A DNA stretch of 64,000 nucleotides from Gossypium raimondii (GCF_025698545.1 NC_068571.1:46533733-46597732); one strand, 5' to 3'. Positions 24,913-38,546 are shown, counted from the stretch's first letter. Notes: a model not told the origin generated them from the letters alone. Made by a program: numbers and translations.

Positions 24913-26227
24913 AATCGTTTCTGCTTTGCTGTATGCTTCTGCAAAAATTCGCAATTCAGAAATGAGAGTGGGGATAAAAGGTTTTGATTTTGTTAGGTGT
25001 TCGAACTATGGAATTTTTTTGTCTTTGCTTTAGCTAAGACTTCAAGACCGGGGAGTTGTTACTTGTCCGGACGTCAAATTTACCTGTTATTTATTTATTT
25101 ATTGTTTTTAATGGAAAATTAGTGGCCAATATATTTGTTTATTTGTTTATGCTAATTTTCACTAACCTAATTTAAATTTTCGGATTTAAATTTATTTATT
25201 AAATGCTAATTTAATCACACTTTTAATCATTCCTTGGTAAAAATAAGAAATTTACAATTTAGTTCGTATATATTTAAATTTATTCCAATTTAGCCCCAAA
25301 GTGTTTTTTAACACACTAATATATAACTTAATACGTTTCCATGACAAATAATCAATAATATTTTATTTTCTCTTTTTTATTTAAATTTACACTTTAGTCC
25401 CTAAAATTTTTAATTTTTATAATTTACATTTTAAATTTAAAAGTAATTATATAACTTTTGAAAATTTTAAATTGCATAGATGGATGGAATTAATATTAAT
25501 TATTATATGGATTTTTTACTTTCTGATGTCATGTCTAAAATAAATATTTCAACTTTCAATCACAATTTTGATAATAATACGGAATATCTAAAATTAATAA
25601 ATCACGTTTTTCATGACAATTTTCGTGTTTTAAAAACACTTTTAAACCTCTTCCATTATACCAAAATGGCCCAAAGCCTAACAATAAAATGTATGCATTA
25701 AATAAATTAGTTGAGTTTTGATACAATAATATTTGTAAAAAAAAAAAAAACTAATTTGCATATTCTGCGATGCACAAGCTGAAAAAGTCTCTGGAATTAT
25801 GTTATTGTACAAAACTTGAAAAAGTTTAATTTATTACTTATATTTGTTTAAGTAATGGATCATTTTCTTGTTTCAATCTTCATTTGTTGCTACCACCACT
25901 ACTAACTTTGTTTCATCACCGATCCTCCCTTGCTTATGGTATTTGGTTTACAATTACAAGTTGGGATGGATTCTTGCAGATATTTGCATAATAATATCAT
26001 CACTGATGTGAATCTAATTTTGATAGGGACACTTGCAAACATTTGGGGTGAAAAGGCAGTGATTAATACTCTTGTTTTACAATATCTCAGTTAAGGCAAT
26101 CATAAATAAGGATGGAAGGGTTGAGTAAGATGATATATGCATAAAATAGTGTCCCACAGTTTAAACCAACGTTTCAATTGAATCTAAAATTAGTGATTTT
26201 TCTACTGTCGAAGTTGCTATTGACACC
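24913..26227. other. DAK 5' region and AT-rich intergenic DNA
   Basis: 24913-25100 is the presumed 5' UTR and promoter of DAK. The remainder is AT-rich with no credible gene. The short frame at 25480-25701 has low-complexity composition and no resemblance to a known family. Confidence 0.45.
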
Positions 26228-26745
26228 ATGGTAAGTGCGGCGTCTGACAGTGAGCAGAGTAGATGGTTTACAATCTTATGGTGTATATGGCATTTCCGAA
26301 ATTTTCTGGTATGGCAAAATGAAACTCTTCCAGCGAGTAGTGTTGTGCATTTTGTTGATGATTTTCTGCTTCAGTGGGACACTGCCAGGGCCGTTTTCCA
26401 ACGAGTCCAATTAGGTTGTTGAGTGATGGAGGAGGTGCGGATTGCTGAACTAAACCAATGCCTGCCGATTGAAGTGTAATGTCAGCGCTACATGTACGGT
26501 GGAGGACGGGGTGACTACTTTTGGTGTGGTCCTTTGCGACGTCGATGGGCGGTTTGTAGTTGATTTGACAAGATCTTTTCCGATATTGTATAATCCACTT
26601 ATTGCTGGAACGTTGTCCATATGAGAAGCTCTCCCTTGGATTAAGTCAGAAAGGAGGGATAATATTTGTTCTTTTATTGGACACTTGGAATTGTTAATAA
26701 GGCAGCTCATTGTTTAGTTAGGGTGGCTTTATCCTATGTAAATCG
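26228..26745 (+). pseudogene. LINE retrotransposon fragment (RNase H-like 3' part)
   Basis: The first frame reads RWFTILWCIWHFRNFLVWQN and then VVHFVDDFLLQWD, typical of the linker before the RNase H-like domain in plant LINE ORF2 proteins. After a stop at 26420, further frames read ISGL-style and NKAAHCLVRVALSYV pieces (about 26690-26740) that match the end of that domain. Stops and shifts show it is dead. No poly-A tail or target duplication was seen. Confidence 0.7.
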
Positions 26746-27606
26746 TATATATTTTGTTTTCTCTTTGTCTTTCTAATATTTTAAATTTCAAACAATGTAT
26801 AAATAATTTTATGGTTGAAAGAGATATTTAAGATTAGATGTATGGAGCAAGCCAGTTGACTTGGAATTAGTACGATTCTCTTTTAATTTGATGTTAATTT
26901 TTTTATTTATTTTGCTTATAGTTTTAATGATAAATTGTATACGATTAAATAAAATTTAAATTGTAAACATTAAATTGATACAATCACAAATAGAAAAATG
27001 AATTGAAATTCCAAAATTCGGTTAAAATATATGAGCTTAAACTCATTCAAACTTAATTTGATGAAAAAGTAAAAACTTTGACCTTAGAAAGCTATTGGAA
27101 CTCAAAATGTCTTAAATTCAAAATAGGCAAAACTAGAAAAAAAATTCTAAACATGAAAACCACGACTTCGAGACTAATCCCACAAAAATAAAAAATAAAT
27201 GGTAATCAAATGGCTTTTATAAAAAAAAATCTAATAATTATATTCTAATATTTATATAAATTAATTGAAACTTAAAATTAATATTATATATGATGAAAAA
27301 TAATTTTATCAAATAAATAAATAATATTATATTAAGGTTATATACAAAATCATTATTTAATTTTTTTGAAATTATCATGATATAATTTTAGATATCAATA
27401 TGATTAATTTATAATATATCATATTTTTATAATAAATTATTTAAAACAATTGGTTGTATATAACAAATTACTGTTATATCCTATGAGTGTTAATAATAGA
27501 CATAATTAAAAATTTCATGTTACGACAAAAGTTTATTTAAAAGTAAAAATTAATAATCTAAATAATTAAGTTGTACTAAAGTAAGTGAAAAGTTTATTTA
27601 ACAGTT

Positions 27607-27610
<4 letters not shown>

Positions 27611-27664
<54 letters not shown>
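27611..27664. repeat. (TA)n microsatellite
   Basis: About 27 uninterrupted TA units. Confidence 0.95.
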
Positions 27665-27667
<3 letters not shown>

Positions 27668-28150
27668 CAAGTGTAAATTTGAAATGATCATATAATGTGA
27701 TAGAAAAATCTCTTCAATTCTTCTCAATTTCAATTTGAGTAAATTGGTTTCTTTAAAAGAATAAAGTAATTTAATCTCTGTCAATTTCAAAGTGAGTAAT
27801 TAATGGCAATTAATCATGACATTAATGTCTTCCGTCAATTGTACATAATTTTGATTAATATAATAACAAATCTAGCCATCAATGTTTACATATTTTTACC
27901 ATTTTAGCCTCAATTTAAAACGTTCAATAAATTCAACCTCAACATTTACACAAATGTTACGAGATAAATTTATTAAATTAGAACCAAATTGATGAATGTG
28001 TGAACTTTAAAGGTTAAGTTTGTTATTATACCAACCAAAATAGTGTACAATTGATGGAAAGTATTAATGTTGTGATTAATTGTACTTAGTTACTCATTTT
28101 CAAAATTGATTAGGATTAAATGACTCTAACTTTTAGAGGTAAAAACTAAA

Positions 28151-28514
28151 GGGTAAATATCAAAACTATCCATGAACTTTAATCAAATGTGCAAAGTCAT
28201 ACATGAATTTTGATTTTGTGCAATTTGATACATGAAATTTTGATTTGGTTCATTTTTCACATAGCGCTAATAACATTATCAAATTAGTACAATTTTATGT
28301 TGATATATTACATACACAAACAATTAAATTAATCCGATATAAAAATAAATATATGTATTCAATTCTTTAAATGCATAATTGTATCAAAATTAAAGTTTCA
28401 TGTATACATAAGATAAACAATTCAAGTTTCATGCGTGTAATTATACTAAATCAAAATTTATGTATCAAATTGCACATGAAACCAAAGTTTATGTAAAAAT
28501 TTGATATTTATCCC
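28151..28514. mobile_element. Mutator-type MITE with a perfect 9-bp target duplication
   Basis: 364 bp. The ends GGGTAAATATCAAA and TTTGATATTTATCCC are inverted repeats. AAAACTAAA flanks it exactly on both sides (28142-28150 and 28515-28523). A 9-bp duplication is diagnostic of the Mutator superfamily. There is no coding capacity. Confidence 0.9.
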
Positions 28515-28709
28515 AAAACTAAAATAATTAAAACCTAAACTCCAACGAAGACCAAGACCAAGACCTAGTAAAAAAAAGTTGAATAAATCAACAAATACAA
28601 AAGATAAGGGTCAGAATCGATTGGCTAAACTTGTACCTTTAATGTCATCTACCCCCACATTGACTATTCCGCCGGGGAACGCGATCTACTCCCACTCGTT
28701 TTTTGTTTC

Positions 28710-29243
28710 GGGTAAATTACAATCAAACTCACTAAACTATTAATAAATTTACATTTTGGTTATTTAACTTTAAAAAGTTACAATATGATCATTAAACTAT
28801 TCAAAAGTTTTCATTTAAGTCACTAAACTATTTAAATTTTTTTTATTTTAGTCATTTTTCTTTAAAATTTGACTAACAAGCTCCAAGAAACTATCCGATT
28901 ATTGGTACGGTAGATCGGTGCTCATCGATGAGTAGAAAAACATATCTCTAATCCAAGTTGATCTGAAGATCAACGTTGGAGATTTGAAAAAAATATTTAG
29001 ATTTTGATTTGCAAATTTTTAACTTTCAAAGCTGTTTCATGAAAATTAAACTAAATTATAGAAGAGAAGTAGGAGAGGTTTCAATTGGTGCAGGCGGTAC
29101 GAATTGAGAATGTCATATAGTAATGATTTTAACACCTCGGTGACTTAAATGAAAACTTTTAATTAATTTAATAACCAATTTGTACCTTTTGAAGTTAAAT
29201 GATCAAAATGTAAACTTACTAAAAGTTTAGGTGTAATTTATCC
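28710..29243. mobile_element. Mutator-type MITE (second family)
   Basis: The ends are GGGTAAATTAC and GTGTAATTTATCC. The flanks TTTTGTTTC (28701-28709) and TTTTGTTTT (29244-29252) match at 8 of 9 positions. A relative is at 8252-8669. It lies about 370 bp upstream of the annexin TATA box. Confidence 0.8.
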
Positions 29244-29612
29244 TTTTGTTTTTATTAAAAAAGTTAAAATCGTTGTTTACTTCGTATTTTTTAAATTAAA
29301 ATTTTATTCCAGTCATTATCGTGATAAATAGTTTTGTCAAAACTTATTAATTTAACATATTTATTTTCTATTAATCATACGATAATCTAATAAAAATTCA
29401 AGTTAACAAAATTTGACAAACAAGATAATTATAATTTTAGTGACTAGAATGAGATTTTTAAATAAAAAATATACAAACAAATGTACAGGGACTAATAGCA
29501 CATTTTAACCAAAAAAAAAAACTATTCCAACTTGTTAATTCAAAAAAGATGCATTCCTTTTAGATGGATGTGAATGGTGTTGTTGAAGTCGTGCCGTGCG
29601 GGGTTGGCTGAC

Positions 29613-29619
29613 TATAAAT
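29613..29619 (+). promoter_or_regulatory. TATA box of the annexin gene
   Basis: TATAAAT lies 96 bases before the annexin start codon, in a suitable position for a 5' UTR of about 70 bases. Confidence 0.55.
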
Positions 29620-29714
29620 TGGGGAAAGAGGAGTTTCAGTTTCCAAAATTCAAACACCAATTTATTGAAACAGTTTTATTGAGAATTGAGAGAGCATCAA
29701 AGCAAAGCAAAGCA

Positions 29715-30083
29715 ATGTCGACTTTGAGCGTTCCGCCTGTTCTTACCTCTCCTAGAGACGATGCTATTCAGCTTTACCGTGCTTTTAAGGGTACTTGTTT
29801 TTTCCCTTTCATTCTTTCGCCTTTACTATTTGCACTGTCTATTGTTGAGTGGTGGTCATTTTAATCATCCATTCTGAACCCTAACTTTGAGTCAATTTCA
29901 TTTTGAACTCAAATGGGATTGAAACTTTGTTATACCAAGTTCAATTTTCTCTTGCGGATCAAAAATTTCCTCTGGATCACTATAGCCTTAGGACTGTTTT
30001 GGAGAAATGTTTTACCATGTGGTTCTTCTTGCTATAGTCAACAAAGTCAACTGTTGGACTGTTTTTTAGGCCTCTTTCTCTAT

Positions 30084-30121
<38 letters not shown>

Positions 30122-33100
30122 AAATTTAACATGTTAATTTGTGGTTGGGAATGAAGAGTAAATGGTATTTTAAGATGAAAAAGCGAATGATCTTCTTTTT
30201 TGAAGAATAAAAACTAAGTATTTAACTTTTGGAGGTGATTGTGAAATAAATCGTGTTATATTTTATATATTTTCATGTTTTTAACAGAATCTTAATTTTC
30301 TTTTCTTCTTCTTTTTTGCTTATGGTATATAGAAAATCATTGAACAAGAGCAAGAAGAAAATCAGTAACACATGCAGTCTTAGCATCTTTAAGAATCAAT
30401 TGGTAAACATTTATATATAAAAGTTAATAAAATTAGCCAACATTTAAGTTAATAAAAAGCGGAATTTTATTTTAATAAGGGCTTTAATGTTATTAGTAAT
30501 ATAAAAATTAATATTTTCTTATTGAAATAATCTATGTAGAAACCTCGTGGAGTAGTTCTTTCTACTTCAAACAAAAATTTATACTTTCATTTCTAATGCT
30601 CTTGTACTCTCTCAAAGTTCTCAAATAAGCTTTTAATTGAACTGTTAAAGTATTATTTTGTTGATCTATATCCTTACTTTGCTTGAAAACCACTACAATT
30701 CCTTGTCAAATCTTGGTGATCATTTTTCTTTGCCAAAACGGATTTCGCAAGACAAAATAGGAAACTCATGATGCGTTTGTTTTTATATGGCATTTAGCAC
30801 AGGCTCACGTAGCTTACTGTATTAGCACTATATCGATTTGGCAGAATTTAAAATAAAAACTTTAGCCAACATTTATTTGTGGTTATTTTTAAATCATTTG
30901 ATTACTTTGATAGCATATCATTCCATCAAGGTAGTCAATTCTACTTATATCTATTTGGAAAATGTTGCATTTCACATGCTCTTCATTTCTGGAATCAAAC
31001 ATTCTATCTTTTCGTGTTAAACACCAGAATTAGTGTTTTCATCACATGGAAGTTCTGATACTGCTCTGCAAAGTTTCCTGCACTGGCAACTTTTCATTAT
31101 TCTGTTACTGTTCATTCGTAGACCCATGAATTTCAGCTTTAGAGATCATTGCATCTAGTTGACATCGTACTCTAACCAATTTGTATTACACACTTGTACA
31201 GGTTTCTTTATCTTTAAAGTAGTTGCTTCACTTTTCACTTCTGAGTTAATGAAAAAGGTTATAAATATACTAATTTTCAGTATAAAGCTGTATGATCTAG
31301 TAAATCCATTTAGAAGGTTAAGATCATTTGGTATATCTTAATTTAAGAGCTCTTTCATCTTTTATGGACGAGTCTTCATGCAGAAAATTTTATTATGATA
31401 ATGCTTTAAGTTTCTTAACTGATGCAACCAATGGATAGAGTTTTTATTGGAGAACTTCCAAGTTGTGGCATTACTTTTCTACTCATTTTCTTTGTGGAAA
31501 GCATCAGTTGTGCCTATAGGGTCATGATTTTATATTAAAATGAAATATGCCAAAAATAACTGATTCTAAGAACAAAAGGTTAAAAGAAGATTTCTTTTCA
31601 TTTTTTTTCCTCTTATTTTTCCTCTAGGGCTGGGATGTGATACTGCAGCAGTGGTCAATATTCTTTCCCATCGTGATGTGACACAGCGATCTTTCATCCA
31701 ACATGAGTATAAAACAATGTATTCTGAAGACCTACTCAAACGACTGAAGTCGGAGCTCAGTGGAAAACTAGAGGTACCAGTCTTTTTACTATTACTCTAA
31801 TATTTTGGTTTTACAGTGTCTTGTTTATTCAGTTATGTGTCTTTCTATATATTAATCTGCGGTGTGCATGTATGCATGTTGAATTTTCACCTTATATCTC
31901 GTCTTTAATTTGTTTAGACTGCTGTCTTGCTATGGATGCTTGATCCTGCGGAACGTGATGCAACAGTCATTAAGCAAGCTATTTTATCGGGTGTAACAAA
32001 TCTTTTTGCTGCAACTGAAGTTATATGTTCTCGCACCCCATCCCAGATTCAATTAATTAAACAAAATTACCATTCAAAGTTTGGGGTTTTGCTTGAGCAA
32101 GATATTGCAGTACTCACCTCTGGTGATCATAAAGAGGTATGTTTTCCTAAATTTGGTTCCTATGTTTCCTCTAAGAACTTGGCATCCTAGTTCCCTAGTT
32201 TTGATAACACTGAAAAGCATTTCACTTTTTTTAGTTTAAATATGCTAGAGGTCTCACCAAACACCCGCGGTTAGTCTCTCGTTAATAGTTACCCTCTTTA
32301 GTGTGTCAAGGTTTGAGAACAAAAGTCACTTGCAGGGTTTGTTGTCATAAAAAGTAAAGATTAGATAAAATCTTTTCAGAGTAAGAGTTTGGCCCTTGAT
32401 TTTCTATACTGAAGTCTGAGTTATAGTGGAGAGTTTAGGTAAGTTACGTACAAAGCATGTCACAAGCAATCACCCTATCTTGATACTGCCGCTGATATTG
32501 TTATTTAATACTTTGTATAGCTCTTGCTTGCATATTTAAGCACCCACCGTCATGAAGGCCCTGAAGTTGATAGAGAGATGGCTTTGAAGGATGCAAAGAC
32601 TCTCTTTAAAGCAGGAGAGAAGAAATTGGGAACTGATGAGAAGAAATTTATCCGCATATTTAGTGAAAGAAGTAGGGCACAGCTAGCTGCTATTAGCTCC
32701 GCTTATCATGACATGTACGGAGGCTCCTTGAAAAAGGTAAATTTTCTTCTGTCTTTTCTTCTCTTTTATTTGAAGTTTTGTTGCAATGATTTGATTTTCA
32801 TTTTTTTTTAATCTTTTCAGGCAGTAAAGAGTGAAACATCTGGGGAGTTTGAGCATGGTCTTTTGACAATTTTAAAATGCTCACAGAATCCTGCAAAGTA
32901 TTTCGCCAAGGTATTTAGTTTTTTTTATCCTTAGGGTGTGTTTGGTTGAGTGGAAAAGTGGGAAGAAATAAATTTTTTAAGCGTGATCGGCAGGAAAGAA
33001 AAGTGAGAAGAAAAAAAAAAGGAGAGATGATCATTTTCCATTCTAATGCATAAAAAATAATATTTCCAAATTGGAATGATAAGAGGAGAGTAAATGAGAG

Positions 33101-33697
33101 AGGGATGAATGCTAGTTTAAAATTATGCATTTAAAAAAAGAAAATCATTTTCTTTCATCTTATTTTTTAACTCTACTAAACAATAGACGGAAAGAAAATT
33201 ACTTTTTGTTTCAATTTTTCCATCTTTCTTATCAAGCATACCTATGGAATACCTATGGAATGAAAAAAAAAAAATACATTTCTATCTTTCTACCCTTTCA
33301 ATTTTCTTTCCACCCTACCAAGCAAAGTATGTTGCAATTTGGTTATAGTGTTGGGATATTATCAATTTGATTTAGTTGAATAGGTAAAACCTTGCAAGAT
33401 GTTTCTTCTGGGGAACTGTTATGCTACCATTTATGTTCGATAACACTTATAATTGCATCTTTGTTGATCTTATCACTTTTTTCAATTATGCAGGTACTAC
33501 ATCAGGCAATGAAAGGTCTGGGAACCAATGACACTACAGTCATAAGAGTAATCGTGACGAGAACTGAGATCGATATGCACTACATAAAAGCTGAGTATCT
33601 GAGGAAATACAAAAAGTCCTTAAACGATGCAGTTCAGTCGGAAACATCGGGCCACTACCGGACTTTTCTTCTTTCTCTTTTGGGACCAAGCCATTAG
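29715..33697 (+). CDS. ANN5: Annexin, D5 type
   Basis: Six exons, 29715-29790, 31628-31773, 31918-32136, 32521-32736, 32821-32910 and 33494-33697, sum to 951 bases and give 316 residues, the normal plant annexin size. Four annexin repeats are visible. Repeat I holds KGLGC with Glu68 exactly 39 residues later (type II Ca2+ site, with Cys in place of Thr). Repeat IV holds KGLGT (256-260) with Glu299 at the canonical spacing. Repeats II and III lack complete sites, as is usual in plants. The C-terminus [14 protein letters not shown] matches the annexin D5 group rather than D1/D2. The family binds acidic phospholipids in a Ca2+-dependent way at the cytosolic face of membranes. D5 of Arabidopsis is pollen-associated, but expression here is unknown. 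The start codon is preceded by an in-frame open stretch from 29574. I prefer 29715 because [17 protein letters not shown] aligns with family N-termini and a TATA box lies upstream. Confidence 0.95.
30087..30117. repeat. (TA)n microsatellite in annexin intron 1
   Basis: About 15 TA units. Confidence 0.93.
32934..33332. mobile_element. MITE-like element in annexin intron 5
   Basis: The left end TAGGGTGTGTTTGGTTGAGTGGAAA faces the inverse of TTTCCACCCTACCAAGCAAA. The ends match imperfectly and the middle is purine-rich on one arm and pyrimidine-rich on the other. The target duplication is not clear. Confidence 0.6.
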
Positions 33698-35154
33698 TGT
33701 CAAGGTTGTGGATAAGGGTAGGATATACACGTGTAATTCAAGTAAAGCTTAAATGAAAATGTTTGAGTGGATCCAGTTCTGTTCATTTAGTTTGATTGTA
33801 TTTGTCTAATATTTGTGAAATGGCGAGTGATTGCTGTTTTTGTGTAGTGATGTCAGTCTCACCATGTAGGGTTGAGATTTTGTGTATTATTCTTCTGGTA
33901 CACTAATCACCATCGGTGTAGGATCTACCCATGAAATGTATATTTCATTCTTATGGAGTGTGAAATTGTATTGAGTATTAATGGACTGAATGATAAAAAC
34001 TAACAGTTGCCGTGTTTGCCTTCCACTAGACAGCTGTTATTATCTGTTATCATTTTTAAATTAAATGTTAAGGTTTATTGAGTTGTAGATAAATTTGAAT
34101 TAAAATATAAAAAAAATGAAAACACTAAAATTTCAAGATAATAATTTTTATTTTTTTCATTTTTTTAAAATTAACCCTCAACGTTTTGTGTTATTTATTT
34201 ATTCGATTCTAATCTTTAATCACCAAAATGGTTCCTTTAATGAAATCAGCTCTTTGTAATTGATTACTTGACAATGATCTTGCGAGTAGTTGAGAAAAGT
34301 GGTACCCATTCTGAGTTTTTAAATTATCACTCAAATTTTGTTGTTTTACTTTTTGCACGCCAAGACTTTGTCTAATGAGAAATCTATTATCGCTTATGAA
34401 TTAAACTGAATAAAATATTAAATTATTGCAACCTCGCTCCCACACATTTACGATAAATAAAATAATTTAATACATAAAATTTGCACATAAAATATGTTCC
34501 TCACAATCAACTAGATTCATGCACTCTTTTAATCCCTCTTAATAAAAGTATTATGTAGAGTTTTTAGAACATATCTCAATAAAGCCGAAAAGGATCATTC
34601 CTAATCTTCTAAATTAGTTAAATACGGTCAATATAATTAATTATCCTTAATATCACATTCGAATGCATTATATATATTTTAATCTTTTATTTACACATTC
34701 TTGAAATTTTGGAATTATGTTAAAGTTTTAAAATTAAGATTAAATTAACAAAATAAATAAATATTAAAAATTAAATTTATTATCATGTCAGACCCTCTTA
34801 ACATTTTATTTAGCGACTAAATACATTTTAACACTAAAACTATTAAAATACGAAATTGAATTAATAAAAGTGACTAGATTACAAAAAAAATAATTTGATG
34901 ATGAAAACAAAAACATACTAATAAATCACTATTTTTACTTCCTAATGCTTGCTTAGACGAAAATGGTGCAAAAACTAGATTGTAGGGCACTTGTATTCGG
35001 ATTTGTCCCTAGTTACCAAAAATGTAACCTCAATTCATCTTCGAATTATAGGTACGTGAAAAAGAGTAATTAGGTGGAAGTCGAACAGTATGCGCCCCGC
35101 ACATCCAACAAACTTGGAAAGCGAAATGTGGTCGGGAATGAGATACGTATGATA

Positions 35155-35355
35155 TTGTATTAACCATGGTTTTCGGAATTGGATCGAATCGATTAAGATA
35201 CCGGTTTAAAATAAGAGATACCGATCGTTTGAATTGAATTAAAAATCTGTTGAATGGTTTATTTGTAGTTTTTATGAATTCTTAATGATTTTTTAATTAA
35301 ATTTATCTAACAAGTTCGATTATTGATCCGATTTTAGAAACATTGGTATTAACAA
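35155..35355. mobile_element. Probable small TIR element
   Basis: The left end TTAACCATGGTTTTCGGAATTG and the inverse of the right end (TTAATACCAATGTTTCTAAAATCGG) resemble each other, with shared GGATCGAAT-type and CGAAT motifs. The match is imperfect, so the call is tentative. Confidence 0.4.
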
Positions 35356-35734
35356 CCAAAAACCAATTACAGATGAGATGGCTAGAGCTGCCATCACCAT
35401 CATCATCAGGGTGGCGTAAAATGTAAAATTTCAAGTTTTACAAAATTTTAATTTAATAAATGGTAAAATTGTACTTTAGTTTTCTTAAAAATAAATTTTT
35501 TTAGTTTAATCCTTTCAAAAATATGAAAATATTAGTTATTAAAATCATGAAATTACATTTTAGCTCTCACAAAAATATACAACTTAATTCCGCTCTAGAA
35601 AAATTTTCTAGCTTCGCTACTAATCATCACGAGAAAGCCGCTCTTTTCTTTTTGCATGAACGCATTTGTGCATTGCTTGTGAACTATGATCAACGCTACA
35701 CTATATATCCAATATTCTCTACATTCCTTTAGGC

Positions 35735-36091
35735 GGTGAAAGTATCATAAAAGTTTCTGTATTAGGAGTCAAATTGTATTTTACTTTTATTTACTTAAAG
35801 AAATAGACAAATTAGTCCCTGTGCGTTAGATCAATGAGTAAAATGGTCTCTTTTTTGTAAAAATATCATCCATTTCTACTGTTAGAAACAAGCGTGGCTG
35901 ACAAAATAATTAGACAGTTGCATATGATGTGCCACGTGTACCTCATTCTAATGTACAAGGACTAGTTTTTAACGGTAAAAATTGATGAAATTTTTAATAA
36001 AAAATCAATTCGCTTTCAATCTAATATACAAAAATTAATTTACTCATTTTTTAAATAAAAATAAAATGCAATCTGAATAATATAATTACCC
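35735..36091. mobile_element. MITE of the CCATGG family, degraded
   Basis: GGTGAAAGTATCATAAAAG at the left and the phrases GGAGTCAAATTG, TTAGATCAATGAG, CCACGTGTACCTCAT and ACTAGTTTTTAACGG follow the copy at 23980. The right end is worn. Confidence 0.7.
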
Positions 36092-36611
36092 AATGTGGAA
36101 TATCAAACAATGAGATAAAGTAGATATTGAAGTGAAGCAATCACACAGTAATCACTGCAATCGATCCCATTCAATACTGCATAGTGGAAGAGAGTGAATA
36201 GCAATATAACAATATCAAGTAATGCACCATTGAAACTCATTCCTTTCCTTTTGCTTTCAATTCATGAACCCAAGAACACTAAAAAAAAGAATATACAGGC
36301 AGAGCGACGTGCATGAAACTTTGATATGATGAGTCTATATACCTATTGTCAAACTCTGATGTAAGGAATCCATCCATTAAGCTTAAAGCATTGAGTCAGT
36401 GAGTCAGTCAGTGAGGTCCTTGCACTGCCAGTCTGCTCTTCCCAAGCTGAACTCCAAGCTTGGATTATGGTGTTCTATGTTTGGCCCCCTTTTCATTTTT
36501 TCTTCACTCAATCTGCTTCCCTGTAATCCAATCATGTAACACTTTATATATATACACACATAATCCATTCGTAGCTTTCATATCCCAGTTCTACGTTCAA
36601 TTTTTCTCTTA

Positions 36612-36979
36612 GGTTCAAATATGCTATAAGTCCCTATAATTTTCAAACTTTTGAAATTTAATCCTTGTACTTTTATTTCTAGGAATCTAGTCCCTCTACT
36701 TTTCAAATTTCAAAATTCAAGTTCAGCTATTAACACTATTAAAATTTTTGTTAAATTTGTTGGTGTGACATTTGAAATAGAAAAGAAAACACTCAATTGG
36801 TAGCCATGTAATTAAAAAGAAAATAATGTAATTAACTTGAATTTAACAAAAAAATACTGTTACTAATTGGACTTGAATTTTAAAATCTAAAAATAGAGGA
36901 ATTAAATTCATGGAAATAAAAGTACGTGTACTAAATCCCAATATTTTGAAAAGTACAAGGACTTATGGAAAATTTAACC
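36612..36979. mobile_element. Mutator-type MITE with a perfect 9-bp target duplication
   Basis: 368 bp. GGTTCAAATATGCTATAAGTCC faces the inverse of the right end, GGTTAAATTTTCCATAAGTCC. TTTCTCTTA flanks both sides exactly (36603-36611 and 36980-36988). A relative lies in a DAK intron at 17761-18114. Confidence 0.9.
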
Positions 36980-37288
36980 TTTCTCTTAATCAACTTATTG
37001 ATAAGCAAACACTTATTATACTGTATTTGAACATAACATACCACACCTCTTTTAGCAATTTAAGAAAATTTACATCATCTCCGAGTAGAAACCACTCTTC
37101 CGATCCTCTCACTTTTGATATTAATAAATTCGTCCCTCAAAAATTAAAATAATTTAATTTTATTAATTTCAAAAGTAAGTATCTAAGAACAATTAGTCAC
37201 AATAATAATATTTTTATTAATTTTATATAATTTAATTGGTATAATAACAAATTTAACCTTCAAAATCTATAAATGATGCGGTCTATTT

Positions 37289-37309
37289 TATATATATATA
37301 TATATATAT
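37289..37309. repeat. (TA)n microsatellite
   Basis: About 10 TA units in AT-rich intergenic DNA. Confidence 0.85.
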
Positions 37310-38189
37310 TTGAAGATAAAGTTTTTTAATATATATTCTTTTGAATTTTTTTATATTTAAGAAAAGTATAAATTTTGTTCAAATAATTTTTAGAATTAGG
37401 ACGACATTGATAAAATATCTAAATATTGAGGGCTTAATTTATTATATCAATCATAATTATGTAAACTTGACGGAAAACATTAATTTTTATTATTGATTGT
37501 TCTTAGTTGCTTACTTCTGACATAGACAAGAAGGACCAATTTGCTTAATATCAAAATCAAGAGGGACTGGAATAGTGTTTTTATCTTTATCTCCTCTGTA
37601 GTTAACCTAGATGCTTTGTTACAGATCGTTGCATTACATGCACACATATGGAGCTGATAAGATGGTCTGACCACTTACCTCAAAGTGGTTTCCGGCCTGA
37701 GAAGACGGAGGTTCAGGTCTAAGCCGGTCCGGATTCCTCGAATTCGGTAACCAAACTCCTCTACTGCACAAAAAATCATAATTTAGTTAGCTGTTTTTCA
37801 ATTAAGTACTCCCTTAACATCGAGTTTGAGAGATTGTGCAGAAGGCAAAGTAACGAGTTAATGAATTAGTGATGATGTTGCTAGTACTGCTCATCCTCAA
37901 CATTCAATCACAACTTCCATATTAGATAACATGAAGAACAAAAGACAACATCTACAAGTACTAGATGTTGCCATTTTTGTAAGTGAACAACCATAATGGT
38001 AAAAGAAAAGAGAAACAATCTTTTTGACAGATGACCCTTGAGGTCACCTCTTATATAATGTTATGAGAAACAATTGCAGTAGCCTTAAATGAGGTTCAAT
38101 TTGCATCAACCAGAAAGATGGTGTGCAGTGCAGTACATGCCATATTGCAACCCCTCTACTGATCTATTATTATCAACAATATATATATA

Positions 38190-38546
38190 TATCTATACTA
38201 AAAGTTAGATTGCATTTGATTTCATTTACTTAAAAAATAGAAAAATTAGTCGTTATACATTAGATAAAAGAGTAAATTGATTCTCCTATTAAAAATTTCA
38301 TCCATTTCTATGGTTAAAAATTGGTTGCCATATGTTAGCATGAGATATATGCGTGCCACCACTTGTCACTGTTTGGTTATTCCATCAATTACGCTACTTT
38401 TTAACTGTATAAATGGATAAAATTTTTAACAAAAAGAATCAATTTACCCTTTGATCAATATATAAGAATCAATTTACCAATTTTTGAAATAAAAAAGATA
38501 AAATATAATTTAACTCTTAATACGGAGATCTCTATCATGCTTTTAC
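38190..38546. mobile_element. MITE of the CCATGG family, degraded
   Basis: It shares AGTTAGATTGCATTTGATTTC at the left, internal TTAGATAAAAGAG and GTTAAAAATTGG, and a right end ..TCTCTATCATGCTTTTAC inverse to the family start. Confidence 0.65.

Noticed and set aside
25480..25701. 73-residue frame upstream of DAK
   Set aside because: Asn/Ile-rich low-complexity composition as expected by chance in AT-rich DNA, with no promoter or family match.
36400..36480. Possible microRNA hairpin around CCCAAGCTGAACTCCAAGCTTGG
   Set aside because: The pairing is too short and no known plant microRNA is present.
37670..37745. tRNA-like phrase GAGGTTCAGGTCTAAGCC
   Set aside because: It does not fit the B-box consensus, and no matching A-box, anticodon arm or acceptor stem could be drawn.
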